A stretch of DNA of 5,658 nt from Thermoplasmata archaeon (GTDB lineage Archaea > Thermoplasmatota > Thermoplasmata > Thermoplasmatales > Thermoplasmataceae): NCBI GenBank assembly GCA_021811525.1, contig JAJZOK010000162.1, positions 1 through 5,658 on the forward strand. The letters run 5' to 3'. Numbering within the stretch: position 1 is the first letter of the stretch; every line of letters begins with the position of its first letter. The translations under genes and the position numbers were made by a program. A model generated the notes under the pieces. That model was not told the DNA's origin and did not search any database. It saw only the letters and a program-made list of their open reading frames with translations. Positions 1 through 5,658 of this stretch are shown piece after piece.

Positions 1-67
1 TAGAGCCGGTAAGAGTTTGCCCATACGGGGAATACATTAACAAGGATGTACAAATTATTTTTGCAGG

Positions 68-931
68 TCAGGATATTAACCTGATGGCATCTCTTTCAAC
101 ACCCACTTCAATGGGAAGGTTGCCAAAGTTCTCACCGTCGATCTCAATCGGAGCTTCACCGTCTATCTTCATGGCGGATGTGCGCATCGAAGTTACGACC
201 TTGTCATTGACGTGTGACCCATCCCTGAGTTTCCGCAATTTGGCAAGGAGCTGGATTCTCCCGGCGCCATGAACTATATGCACATCAAGGAGGCCATCAC
301 TCAGCTCCGCACTAGGTGCAGCAAGCATTCCTCCTCCAAAGTATTTGCCGTTTGCAATAATCATCTCGGCTACACTGATTGATTCAGTTCCGTTTTCATG
401 GGTTATGCTGACCGGGTAGGGGCGGTATGAAGGCACTGAAGCCAGGACAGCAGAAGTGAATGAACTGCCATCATGGATTTTCTTCCTGGAATTTACCCTC
501 CTCATAACCTGTGCTCCGAAGCCCACTTCAAGAATGTTCAGGAAATACCTGTTTTCACCATTTCTTGCAATCCTTCCTAAGTCAATGGTTCTGCTGGTCC
601 CCTTTCTTATTGCTTCAACCACTGCGGGCAGGTCCCTCAATTCAGTGGACTTGACAAAATCAGAGCCGGTGCCCGCTGAAACGGGAACCAGTATGATTTC
701 AGAGCCTGCAATGGCCTGCACTATCTCGTTAAGGGTACCATCGCCGCCTACGCATACCAGGTGGGTGAACCCATTTTCTAACGCATTCCTGGCCAGTTCA
801 GTGGCATTTCCGGGGCCGGTAGTGAGCTGGAATTCAAGATCAAAGCCCTCAAACTGTTTCAGCACTGATCGGTATATTTCACCTGCATACCCTCCTCCAG
901 CAATAGGATTCACAATAGCGAAGATCCTCAA
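68..931 (-). CDS. Diacylglycerol kinase / YegS-family lipid kinase
   Basis: This is a cytosolic or membrane-associated kinase expected to transfer phosphate from ATP to the hydroxyl of a lipid such as diacylglycerol or an alkyl/dialkyl glycerol. The 287 residues match the usual 290-310 of the DgkB/YegS/BmrU family. Visible motifs are NPIAGGG at residues 8-14, GGDGTLNE at 62-69 (nucleotide-binding loop), GTGSDF at 87-92 (usually GTGNDF or GTANDF, here Ser for Asn), SDGLLDV in the C-terminal lobe, and a closing EIDGE segment followed by beta strands. No transmembrane segment is seen. The start is TTG, overlapping the TGA of the preceding gene as TTGA. Upstream the frame reaches a stop within seven codons without ATG or GTG, and the NPxAG motif at residue 8 requires this start. 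It is the last gene of a three-gene operon with an AGPS-like flavoprotein and a glycerol-3-phosphate dehydrogenase. The family assignment is firm. The exact lipid substrate cannot be read from sequence; a sphingosine- or phosphatidylglycerol-kinase-like activity remains possible. Confidence 0.9.
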   Translation of the reverse strand: MRIFAIVNPIAGGGYAGEIYRSVLKQFEGFDLEFQLTTGPGNATELARNALENGFTHLVCVGGDGTLNEIVQAIAGSEIILVPVSAGTGSDFVKSTELRDLPAVVEAIRKGTSRTIDLGRIARNGENRYFLNILEVGFGAQVMRRVNSRKKIHDGSSFTSAVLASVPSYRPYPVSITHENGTESISVAEMIIANGKYFGGGMLAAPSAELSDGLLDVHIVHGAGRIQLLAKLRKLRDGSHVNDKVVTSMRTSAMKIDGEAPIEIDGENFGNLPIEVGVERDAIRLIS

Positions 932-2286
932 CCTTTCACCATTCCAGTTTCAAGGGCCTTCTGCATAACCACAGGTTCAATGGATTTTCCCATGTCAAGG
1001 CTGTATATCCTTGCTGCTTCCCTTCTTCTCATGATGTCTTCCGTGTAGATGGGGCATTCATGGTATATTTCGTATTCAACCCTTTGGGCAAGGTCCAGTT
1101 CAGGCCTCTTGTACTCTATCACAGGCAAGCCCTTCACTTTCACAGGCTTTCCGATGATTACCGAGACCCTGAGGGCAGTATCCCTGGAGGCTGACCTGTA
1201 ATTCGTGATCTTTCCGCCAAGGATGCTCATGACCCTTCCCCTGAGGCGCAGTTCAAAGTCCCTCGTTACTGTTCCAGGATCTTTGCCTTCACCGAAAAGC
1301 GGTCGTATTCCGCAGTATGCAGTGAGGATATCCTCCTTGGCCAGGGACGGGAAGACCTGTGCCACACTTCTTACAATATAGTCAACATCCTCTGGGTTAA
1401 CCGTGAAATCATCCGGATCCCCGGTGAACGTATCCGTTGTTCCAATGTGAACCACTTCTCCCCTGGGAATTATGAACATCTGCCTCTTGTCTATATGTGA
1501 ACGGAATGCGATGGCATTCTTCACCGGTATCTTACTATAAGGGACAACCAGATGTACGCCCTTGCTCAGTTTCAGGCCCTGCTCCAGTTTCAGGTCAAGT
1601 TTTTCTGACAGGACGCCAGCCCATGGCCCTGCAGCATTGATGATCATGGATGCTTCTACAGTGAATTTCTCGCCGGTGGTGTGGTCCAGAAGGGTCACTT
1701 CGTTCTTTTGGTCCTCCAGGCTGAAATCAGTGGCTTCCACATAGTTAAGGCAGATGGCCCCGTGCATCTTTGCAGTTACGATGTTGGAAACCACAAGGAG
1801 CGAATCATCAGTATATGAATCATGATACTGGAAATAACCCTGAACTGATTTTGGATATAATCCTTTGTTCTCAACGAATTTTGGTATGGAGATCTTGCCC
1901 GACAGCAAATTGTAAAGGAATAGCCCAAACTTCAGTGTTCCTCTCCTCCAGGAATACTGGTCAACAAGGATATGGAAATCCATGGGCTTCACGATACTGG
2001 TGTTTGCGGTTAAGTAATCCCTTTCCTTCAGGAGTCCCCTCACCTCAGTTATCTCGCCCTGTGCAAGGTACCGCAGGCCCCCATGTATAAGCTTTGAAGA
2101 GCCTGAACTGGTGCCAGAGGCGAAGTCCCCCTTTTCCACGAGGACCACGCTTATCCCGTTTGCTGCTAGAATGTTCGCAGCTCCTGCCCCCGTGATTCCG
2201 CCTCCCACAATGAGCACATCACATGGCTTTCCCCTTATCTTCCCGATGTCAACGGCCCTGGTCCTGTATGAAAATTCGTTTTCCAT
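928..2286 (-). CDS. FAD-dependent glycerol-3-phosphate dehydrogenase (GlpA/GlpD family)
   Basis: This enzyme should oxidise sn-glycerol-3-phosphate to dihydroxyacetone phosphate, passing electrons through FAD to the quinone pool at the inner face of the membrane. Its 452 residues open with a Rossmann dinucleotide-binding motif, GGGITGAGAA at 28-37. The acidic end of strand two is VEKGDF, followed by the family signature TSSGSSKLIHGGLRYL at 59-74. Further GlpD landmarks are the FGLFLYNLL segment, HIGTTDT followed by GDPDDF, CGIRPLF...TRDFEL, and ILGGKITNYR near the end of the FAD domain. The C-terminal helical region (EYEIYHECPIYTEDIMRRREAAR) resembles a compact version of the GlpD cap domain, which explains a length below the roughly 500-540 of bacterial GlpD/GlpA. 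No GlpB or GlpC partner is present. The ATG directly follows the TAA of the upstream gene and has a GGGGGAG sequence 8 bases before it. The family is clear; whether the dedicated role is glycerol catabolism or supplying DHAP to the AGPS-like neighbour is inference. Confidence 0.93.
   Translation of the reverse strand: MENEFSYRTRAVDIGKIRGKPCDVLIVGGGITGAGAANILAANGISVVLVEKGDFASGTSSGSSKLIHGGLRYLAQGEITEVRGLLKERDYLTANTSIVKPMDFHILVDQYSWRRGTLKFGLFLYNLLSGKISIPKFVENKGLYPKSVQGYFQYHDSYTDDSLLVVSNIVTAKMHGAICLNYVEATDFSLEDQKNEVTLLDHTTGEKFTVEASMIINAAGPWAGVLSEKLDLKLEQGLKLSKGVHLVVPYSKIPVKNAIAFRSHIDKRQMFIIPRGEVVHIGTTDTFTGDPDDFTVNPEDVDYIVRSVAQVFPSLAKEDILTAYCGIRPLFGEGKDPGTVTRDFELRLRGRVMSILGGKITNYRSASRDTALRVSVIIGKPVKVKGLPVIEYKRPELDLAQRVEYEIYHECPIYTEDIMRRREAARIYSLDMGKSIEPVVMQKALETGMVKG
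936..940 (-). promoter_or_regulatory. Ribosome-binding site supporting the TTG start of the lipid kinase
   Basis: GGTGA on the minus strand lies four bases before the TTG at 931 and matches the GGTGA half of the archaeal Shine-Dalgarno sequence. It lies within the last codons of the dehydrogenase gene and supports TTG as a genuine start. Confidence 0.6.
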
Positions 2287-3786
2287 TTACCTGTCTCCCC
2301 CAAAGAGTGGATCTGAATAACCTTCCTGCACCTTAAGCAGGAACGGATCAATGTATGGGGAAAAGAATCTCCCTTTGCCATGGTGGTGGGTTATTGAACC
2401 GCCATTGGAAATGAAGGACCTTATGAGCCTGTCCCTGATCTCCTGAAGCAGATCCAGCTCATTGTCCCCCTTGAAAATGAACGTGAAATAAATGCATGCT
2501 CCTTCCCTGTAGAGATGGGACAGGTGGGCCATTATCTCTCCCTGGAAACCCCTTTCATCCCTGAATTCATAGAAGCCTTTCCTGGCCTCTGAGTAAAGGT
2601 GCCATATCTTGTCCCATGAGGCGGAAGTCTCCAGGGTATCAGGAACTAACCCCGCCTTCCAGAGCCTGTTCGCAAGCCCTGGCCTGGAATACCTTCCCTT
2701 TTCCCAAGCCTTTGCGGGCTGAGAGCCGGCAGACATTGAATACCCGTGATCCGGCAGGGTTGCACGGTTATTGTTAACAATAATCAGGAGGCATCCCTTT
2801 GAATAACCCCTAATGGAGATATATCTCTTGAAGAGCCTGACAGCAGTTGAGTCTGCTGCACTGTTTAAGGCAAATTCCGTTTCAAGTTCATCCGAAAGCC
2901 TTGCAACAGCAGGAAACTCTTTCATCCTGCTCAGGGCCAGTATCCCATCATAAAATGAACGGTAAATCCTGGAGTCATAGTACCTGGTTTCCGGCAATGG
3001 AAACGTTTTCATTGCGACCTCTGTGATCAACCCGTTCCTTCCATCGCTGCCCAACGCCATTTCTTTCGGCTGTATTCCCACTGATTCCCTCGGTACCAGA
3101 TCATCCTGCAGGGTGCCTCGGGATGTTTCTATCCTGACACCTATAACCAGGTCTTCCATTCCGCCATAGTAGTTTGATTCCTGGCCAGTGGCCTTTGTTG
3201 AAACCCACCCGCCAACAGTGGAGTAAATGAATGATTCCGGGAAGTTCCCGAGGGTCATTCCCCTGCTGTTTGCTTCATTTTCAGCCTCAAGTCCAGTCAG
3301 GCCCGCACCCACAATTGCAAACCTGTTCCGCGGCTCGAATTTTCTGAAATTCTTTGTATCGATGCTTACAATCTTGCCTGTTCCTGAAAGGAGCAGCGAT
3401 CCTGATACTGAGGTTCCGCCACCAAATATTGTGACCTTATATCCGTTATTCGCCAGTTCTGAAAGTATGGCATGTACCCTTTCTTCATTCGGGTATACAA
3501 CGGCATCGACAATCCGGGCTATCTTATCATGCTTGGCCATCAGGATTTCAGGAGAGGATTTTCCAATAGAATGGCGGAACCTCTCTTCCACTGAGAATTC
3601 AACTTCATCTGCAGACAAAAAGCCAAGGAGTTCTTTCCTAAGGTCAGCTGGCGTTTCGGGGAAGTTCACTTCTGCCTGGCCATCCCAACTCTGGGAAAGA
3701 TTCCAGGCAAATCGGCTGGAAATGTATTCAACCTCCCGCTGGAAACCGCCCTCAACATCATGGCCATATAGAACCGGAACTCTCAT
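2287..3786 (-). CDS. AGPS-family FAD-binding oxidase (alkyl-DHAP synthase-like)
   Basis: This 499-residue flavoprotein belongs to the vanillyl-alcohol-oxidase fold and is closest by eye to alkyldihydroxyacetonephosphate synthase, which swaps the acyl chain of acyl-DHAP for a fatty alcohol to form an ether bond. In order: an N-terminal helical region with RHSIGKSSPEIL (70-82); the FAD-binding loop FGGGTSVSGS (121-130); STVGGWVSTKATG (189-201) followed by YGGMEDLV, nearly identical to the animal enzyme; GSDGRNGLITEV (246-257, where AGPS usually has GSEGTLGVITE); PAVARLSD with Arg286; LETSASWDK (395-403); EGACIYFTF with Tyr423; and NGGSITHHHG with His467-469. Arg, Tyr and the triple His correspond to residues implicated in AGPS catalysis. 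It is the first gene of the operon and is probably translated leaderless. No acyl-DHAP-producing acyltransferase is visible nearby. Since archaeal ether lipids are not made by AGPS, the true substrate is open; a related hydroxyacid oxidase such as GlcD is the alternative, but the HHH and SASWD motifs favour AGPS. Confidence 0.85.
   Translation of the reverse strand: MRVPVLYGHDVEGGFQREVEYISSRFAWNLSQSWDGQAEVNFPETPADLRKELLGFLSADEVEFSVEERFRHSIGKSSPEILMAKHDKIARIVDAVVYPNEERVHAILSELANNGYKVTIFGGGTSVSGSLLLSGTGKIVSIDTKNFRKFEPRNRFAIVGAGLTGLEAENEANSRGMTLGNFPESFIYSTVGGWVSTKATGQESNYYGGMEDLVIGVRIETSRGTLQDDLVPRESVGIQPKEMALGSDGRNGLITEVAMKTFPLPETRYYDSRIYRSFYDGILALSRMKEFPAVARLSDELETEFALNSAADSTAVRLFKRYISIRGYSKGCLLIIVNNNRATLPDHGYSMSAGSQPAKAWEKGRYSRPGLANRLWKAGLVPDTLETSASWDKIWHLYSEARKGFYEFRDERGFQGEIMAHLSHLYREGACIYFTFIFKGDNELDLLQEIRDRLIRSFISNGGSITHHHGKGRFFSPYIDPFLLKVQEGYSDPLFGGDR
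2295..2301 (-). promoter_or_regulatory. Ribosome-binding site of the glycerol-3-phosphate dehydrogenase gene
   Basis: GGGGGAG on the minus strand, within the last codons of the AGPS-like gene, ends eight bases before the ATG at 2286. The match to the anti-Shine-Dalgarno is partial (GGAG-like), but the spacing is right. It supports internal initiation on a polycistronic mRNA. Confidence 0.55.
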
Positions 3787-3807
3787 TGGAAAATAGATGC
3801 AATGGGC

Positions 3808-3817
3808 AATAATAAAA
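3808..3817 (-). promoter_or_regulatory. Candidate TATA box, leaderless promoter of the lipid operon
   Basis: On the minus strand TTTTATTATT is centred about 26 bases before the A of the ATG at 3786, preceded by CCAA. Archaeal TATA boxes sit around 26-27 bases upstream of transcription start, so the transcript would begin at or next to the ATG. No GGAGG or GGTGA sequence lies between the box and the start, consistent with a leaderless mRNA. A second A/T-rich element, AATATAAC near 3826-3832, would give a leader of about 16 bases without a ribosome-binding site and is less likely. This is inferred from spacing and composition only. Confidence 0.5.
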
Positions 3818-3833
3818 TTGGTTTGTTATATTG

Positions 3834-3840
3834 AAAAAAA
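3834..3840 (-). terminator. Oligo-T terminator after the ABC exporter operon
   Basis: A run of seven T on the minus strand starts 11 bases after the TGA of the permease. There is no convincing hairpin before it. Archaeal RNA polymerase terminates at such T tracts without a stem-loop, so this probably ends the ABC transcript just upstream of the lipid-operon promoter. Confidence 0.5.
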
Positions 3841-3851
3841 GTTATGGAAGG

Positions 3852-4946
3852 TCACTGCTCCTTCCAGCTGAACTTCAGCACAGTGAAGACAAATATCACG
3901 GCGGCCACCGCTATGCTCACTGCCAGATCGAGGGTAGCAGAACTGTAGTTGGAGTATATGGTCACAGAATTCAGCCCGTCTATGATATAGAACAGCGGGA
4001 GGACATGTGCAAAGCTCTGGAGCCAGGATGGCATGATCGCAATGGGGAAAAAGGTGCCTGAAAGAAACATCATGGGGAATGTTATGATGTTACCGATTAC
4101 AGAGGCGCTTTCCTCTGACCTGGAAACTGATCCCGCAAGTATTCCAAGTGAAGTGAACATGAAAACTCCCACGACGAGGAACGGTATTACAAGCAGCGAA
4201 ATGGAAAGTGTGGAGTGGAACAACAGCGTTCCCACAGCTATGATCATTATCGCTGAGAGGGCTGAAATGATGAGATACCAGATGAACTTGGAGAGGAACC
4301 ACTCAGATTTTGTGAGAGGAGTGAGGGAGAGTTGCCGGAATATCTTGTCCTTCTTGTATGAACTCACGATGTAGGTCATAGAAAACATTGGCGAAGTGAG
4401 TATTACCAGCCCAATGAGCCCTGGAATCAGGAAATCTATGTAGTTTGCAGCATGGGTTGTTACAGATGTGCTGGCTACGGAAACTGTCTGGTTGTTGTTG
4501 GCAAAGTGGCTGTTGAACAACTGAACCGTCACGGAAATGGCCTGTTGTGCCACTGAACTGGTAGAAACTGCAGGATTGTTGTAATAAGTCAGAGAAATAT
4601 GCTGCCCCTGGCTATAGTCAGAGGTGAAGTTGGCCGGTATTAGAAGCGCTGCAGTAATTGAATGCTGTGAGATATAGGCCTGTATGTTTACATTGTCCGG
4701 AATCATGTGAATATCCACGAAATGTGTGGAATTGAGGGTTTCAATAAAGGTATTGGACATATTTCCTGATGTGTCCAGATTCTGGACGTAAAGGGGCACC
4801 GCCGAAGTAGTGCTACCGGAAAAGATGGAACCAAACAGTAGCATCAGGATAAGCGGAAAAATAAACACGAAAAAAATGGCAGTGGTGCTTCTCATATAAT
4901 TCCGGGAATAGATCTTTAAGTCAGCAACTATGTTCTTTAATTTCAT
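3852..4946 (-). CDS. ABC-2 type exporter permease
   Basis: This 364-residue integral membrane protein is the channel subunit of an ABC exporter. Helix 1 spans about 22-43 (FFVFIFPLILMLLFG). A large extracytoplasmic domain covers about 44-169. Five further hydrophobic segments lie near 170-194, 210-233, 239-263, 273-295 and 338-357. The YKKDKIFRQLSLTPLTKSEWFLSK stretch is the cytoplasmic coupling region. The segment SGTFFPIAIMPSWLQ...LPLFYIIDGLN is the hallmark of ABC-2 permeases. The outer domain is rich in Ser/Thr/Asn/Gln, with no Lys or Arg from residue 20 to 187 and four N-x-S/T sequons (N62, N72, N106, N152). The ATG overlaps the TGA of the ATPase gene (ATGA) and has an AGGAGG seven bases upstream, so coupled translation is expected. 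Cargo cannot be told; drug, lipid or polysaccharide export are all known for the family. Confidence 0.93.
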   Translation of the reverse strand: MKLKNIVADLKIYSRNYMRSTTAIFFVFIFPLILMLLFGSIFSGSTTSAVPLYVQNLDTSGNMSNTFIETLNSTHFVDIHMIPDNVNIQAYISQHSITAALLIPANFTSDYSQGQHISLTYYNNPAVSTSSVAQQAISVTVQLFNSHFANNNQTVSVASTSVTTHAANYIDFLIPGLIGLVILTSPMFSMTYIVSSYKKDKIFRQLSLTPLTKSEWFLSKFIWYLIISALSAIMIIAVGTLLFHSTLSISLLVIPFLVVGVFMFTSLGILAGSVSRSEESASVIGNIITFPMMFLSGTFFPIAIMPSWLQSFAHVLPLFYIIDGLNSVTIYSNYSSATLDLAVSIAVAAVIFVFTVLKFSWKEQ

Positions 4947-5658
4947 TGGCTTTCCTCCTGCTCAGTGACTAGGTCAACAAATATGTCCTCAAGAGTGTCC
5001 TCTTTGAGTGACAGGCTTGTGAGCTCAATGCGGCTCCTGTCTGCAAACTCCAGGACATCCATGACGTCCCTGTTGCTGTGCACCGTCACAGAAAGGCTGT
5101 CCCCTGATCTTGAGCACTCAAGGCCGAGCACTTCACTTAGATGCCTGAATAATTCTTCTGTGTACTGGACAATGAGCTTCCTGCCTTTTCCCATTTTCTG
5201 TATGATATCGGCGGGGCTCCCTTCCACAATAATTCTTCCATGGTCCATTATTGCAACGCGATCAGCAAGCATCTGGGCCTCCTCCAGGTAATGTGTTGTA
5301 AGAATGACAGTCCTTCCCTCAGATTTCAGCTTCCTGATCAGGTCCCAGATCTTCCTTCTTGCTTTTGGGTCCAGGCCAGTTGTGGGCTCGTCCAGAAAAA
5401 CCAGCTCAGGGTCGTTGACAAGAGCAAGGCAGATTCCAACTTTCTGCTTCTGCCCGCCAGACAGGTTCTGGAAATACACGTCCTGCACCTCAGAAAGCTC
5501 CACCAGTTCAAGCAGCTCCCTGCTCTTGTCAGGCATTCCAAAAAGGGAGCAGTAATACCTGATGGCCTCCTTTGGCGTAATTCTTTCAATAAACCTGAAA
5601 TCCTGAGGCATTATGCCAACCCTGTCCCTAAGTTTTATGGCCGAATGCCAAGGGTCTT
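4943..5658 (-). CDS. ABC exporter ATP-binding subunit (5' end missing)
   Basis: This is the cytosolic ATPase driving the adjacent permease, of the DrrA/CcmA-like class. About 237 codons are visible and the gene runs off the window end. From the edge, the frame reads DPWHSAIKLRDRVGIMPQDF with no stop, and the Gln of IMPQDF is the Q-loop. The ATG at 5609-5611 is therefore internal, and Walker A plus the true start lie outside. Downstream come NLSGGQKQKVGICLAL (ABC signature), PELVFLDEPTTGLDP (Walker B, catalytic Glu and D-loop) and ILTTHYLEEAQMLADR (H-loop His). A roughly 80-residue C-terminal extension follows the MDHGRIIVEGSP segment, typical of DrrA-type ATPases. All visible catalytic motifs are intact. 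It is translationally linked to the permease by a 4-base overlap. The family is certain; the substrate is unknown. Confidence 0.95.
   Translation of the reverse strand, partial: DPWHSAIKLRDRVGIMPQDFRFIERITPKEAIRYYCSLFGMPDKSRELLELVELSEVQDVYFQNLSGGQKQKVGICLALVNDPELVFLDEPTTGLDPKARRKIWDLIRKLKSEGRTVILTTHYLEEAQMLADRVAIMDHGRIIVEGSPADIIQKMGKGRKLIVQYTEELFRHLSEVLGLECSRSGDSLSVTVHSNRDVMDVLEFADRSRIELTSLSLKEDTLEDIFVDLVTEQEESQ
4954..4959 (-). promoter_or_regulatory. Ribosome-binding site of the permease gene
   Basis: AGGAGG on the minus strand lies seven bases before the permease ATG and inside the end of the ATPase gene. It is a near-perfect complement to the archaeal 16S 3' end and fixes the start at 4946. 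Confidence 0.8.

Noticed and set aside
1..37. Possible start of another minus-strand gene at 37 (MYSPYGQTLTGS), open to the window edge, with an A/T-rich element about 20 bases upstream.
   Set aside because: Only 12 codons are visible, with no ribosome-binding site and no recognisable motif. Chance cannot be excluded; the sequence before base 1 would decide.
58..62. Five-T run on the plus strand as a terminator.
   Set aside because: No plus-strand gene ends nearby, and on the minus strand it is an A run, so it cannot terminate the lipid operon by the oligo-T mechanism.
456..968. Plus-strand open frame of 170 codons opposite the lipid kinase.
   Set aside because: It is antisense to the kinase motifs, with low-complexity Ser/Pro composition and no independent promoter or ribosome-binding evidence.
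3227..3796. Plus-strand open frame of 189 codons opposite the AGPS-like gene.
   Set aside because: It is fully antisense to a gene with clear family motifs, has a Ser/Pro-rich composition typical of a shadow frame, and shows no domain.
1..5658. CRISPR array, tRNA/rRNA, insertion sequence or defence system.
   Set aside because: No repeated spacer-like units, no tRNA cloverleaf and no transposase or nuclease motifs were seen. Five genes cover nearly all of the window.

Overview
The window reads as a compact stretch of an archaeal genome, most likely from an acidophilic or thermoacidophilic member of the Thermoplasmata. The evidence is indirect. Base composition is by eye a bit under half G+C. 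Arginine is encoded largely by AGG/AGA (for example in the C-terminal RRREAAR run of the glycerol-3-phosphate dehydrogenase). Internal genes carry GGAGG/GGTGA-type ribosome-binding sites. The first gene of one operon has no such site but has a TATA-like element about 26 bases before its ATG, the archaeal leaderless arrangement. A 7-T run follows the end of the upstream operon. The predicted outside domain of the membrane protein contains no Lys or Arg, as often seen in proteins exposed to acid. No rRNA or universal marker gene is present, so the assignment is an inference.

All five genes lie on the minus strand and form two transcription units, read from high to low coordinates. Unit A (5658 to 3852) is a two-component ABC exporter: an ATPase whose first part, including Walker A, lies beyond the window, followed by an ABC-2 permease with a 4-base overlap. 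A 65-base gap (3787-3851) then holds both a candidate terminator for unit A and a candidate promoter for unit B.

Unit B (3786 to 68) is a tight three-gene operon: a flavoprotein of the alkyldihydroxyacetonephosphate synthase (AGPS) family, an FAD-dependent glycerol-3-phosphate dehydrogenase (GlpA/GlpD family), and a diacylglycerol-kinase/YegS-type lipid kinase. The first two genes abut, and the last two overlap by 4 bases with a TTG start. The three enzyme families act on glycerol phosphate, acyl/alkyl-DHAP and glycerolipid, so the operon looks like a glycerolipid or ether-lipid module.

This is striking in an archaeon. Archaeal membrane ethers are built on sn-glycerol-1-phosphate by a different route that uses no AGPS, whereas GlpD-family enzymes act on sn-glycerol-3-phosphate, the bacterial/eukaryotic enantiomer. 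Salvage of foreign lipids, or synthesis of a minor G3P-based ether lipid, are the two main hypotheses. From memory, a similar neighbourhood (GlpD1, an AGPS-like flavoprotein and a DAG kinase) occurs in Mycobacterium tuberculosis around Rv2249c-Rv2252. Bases 1-67 hold nothing I can assign with confidence.
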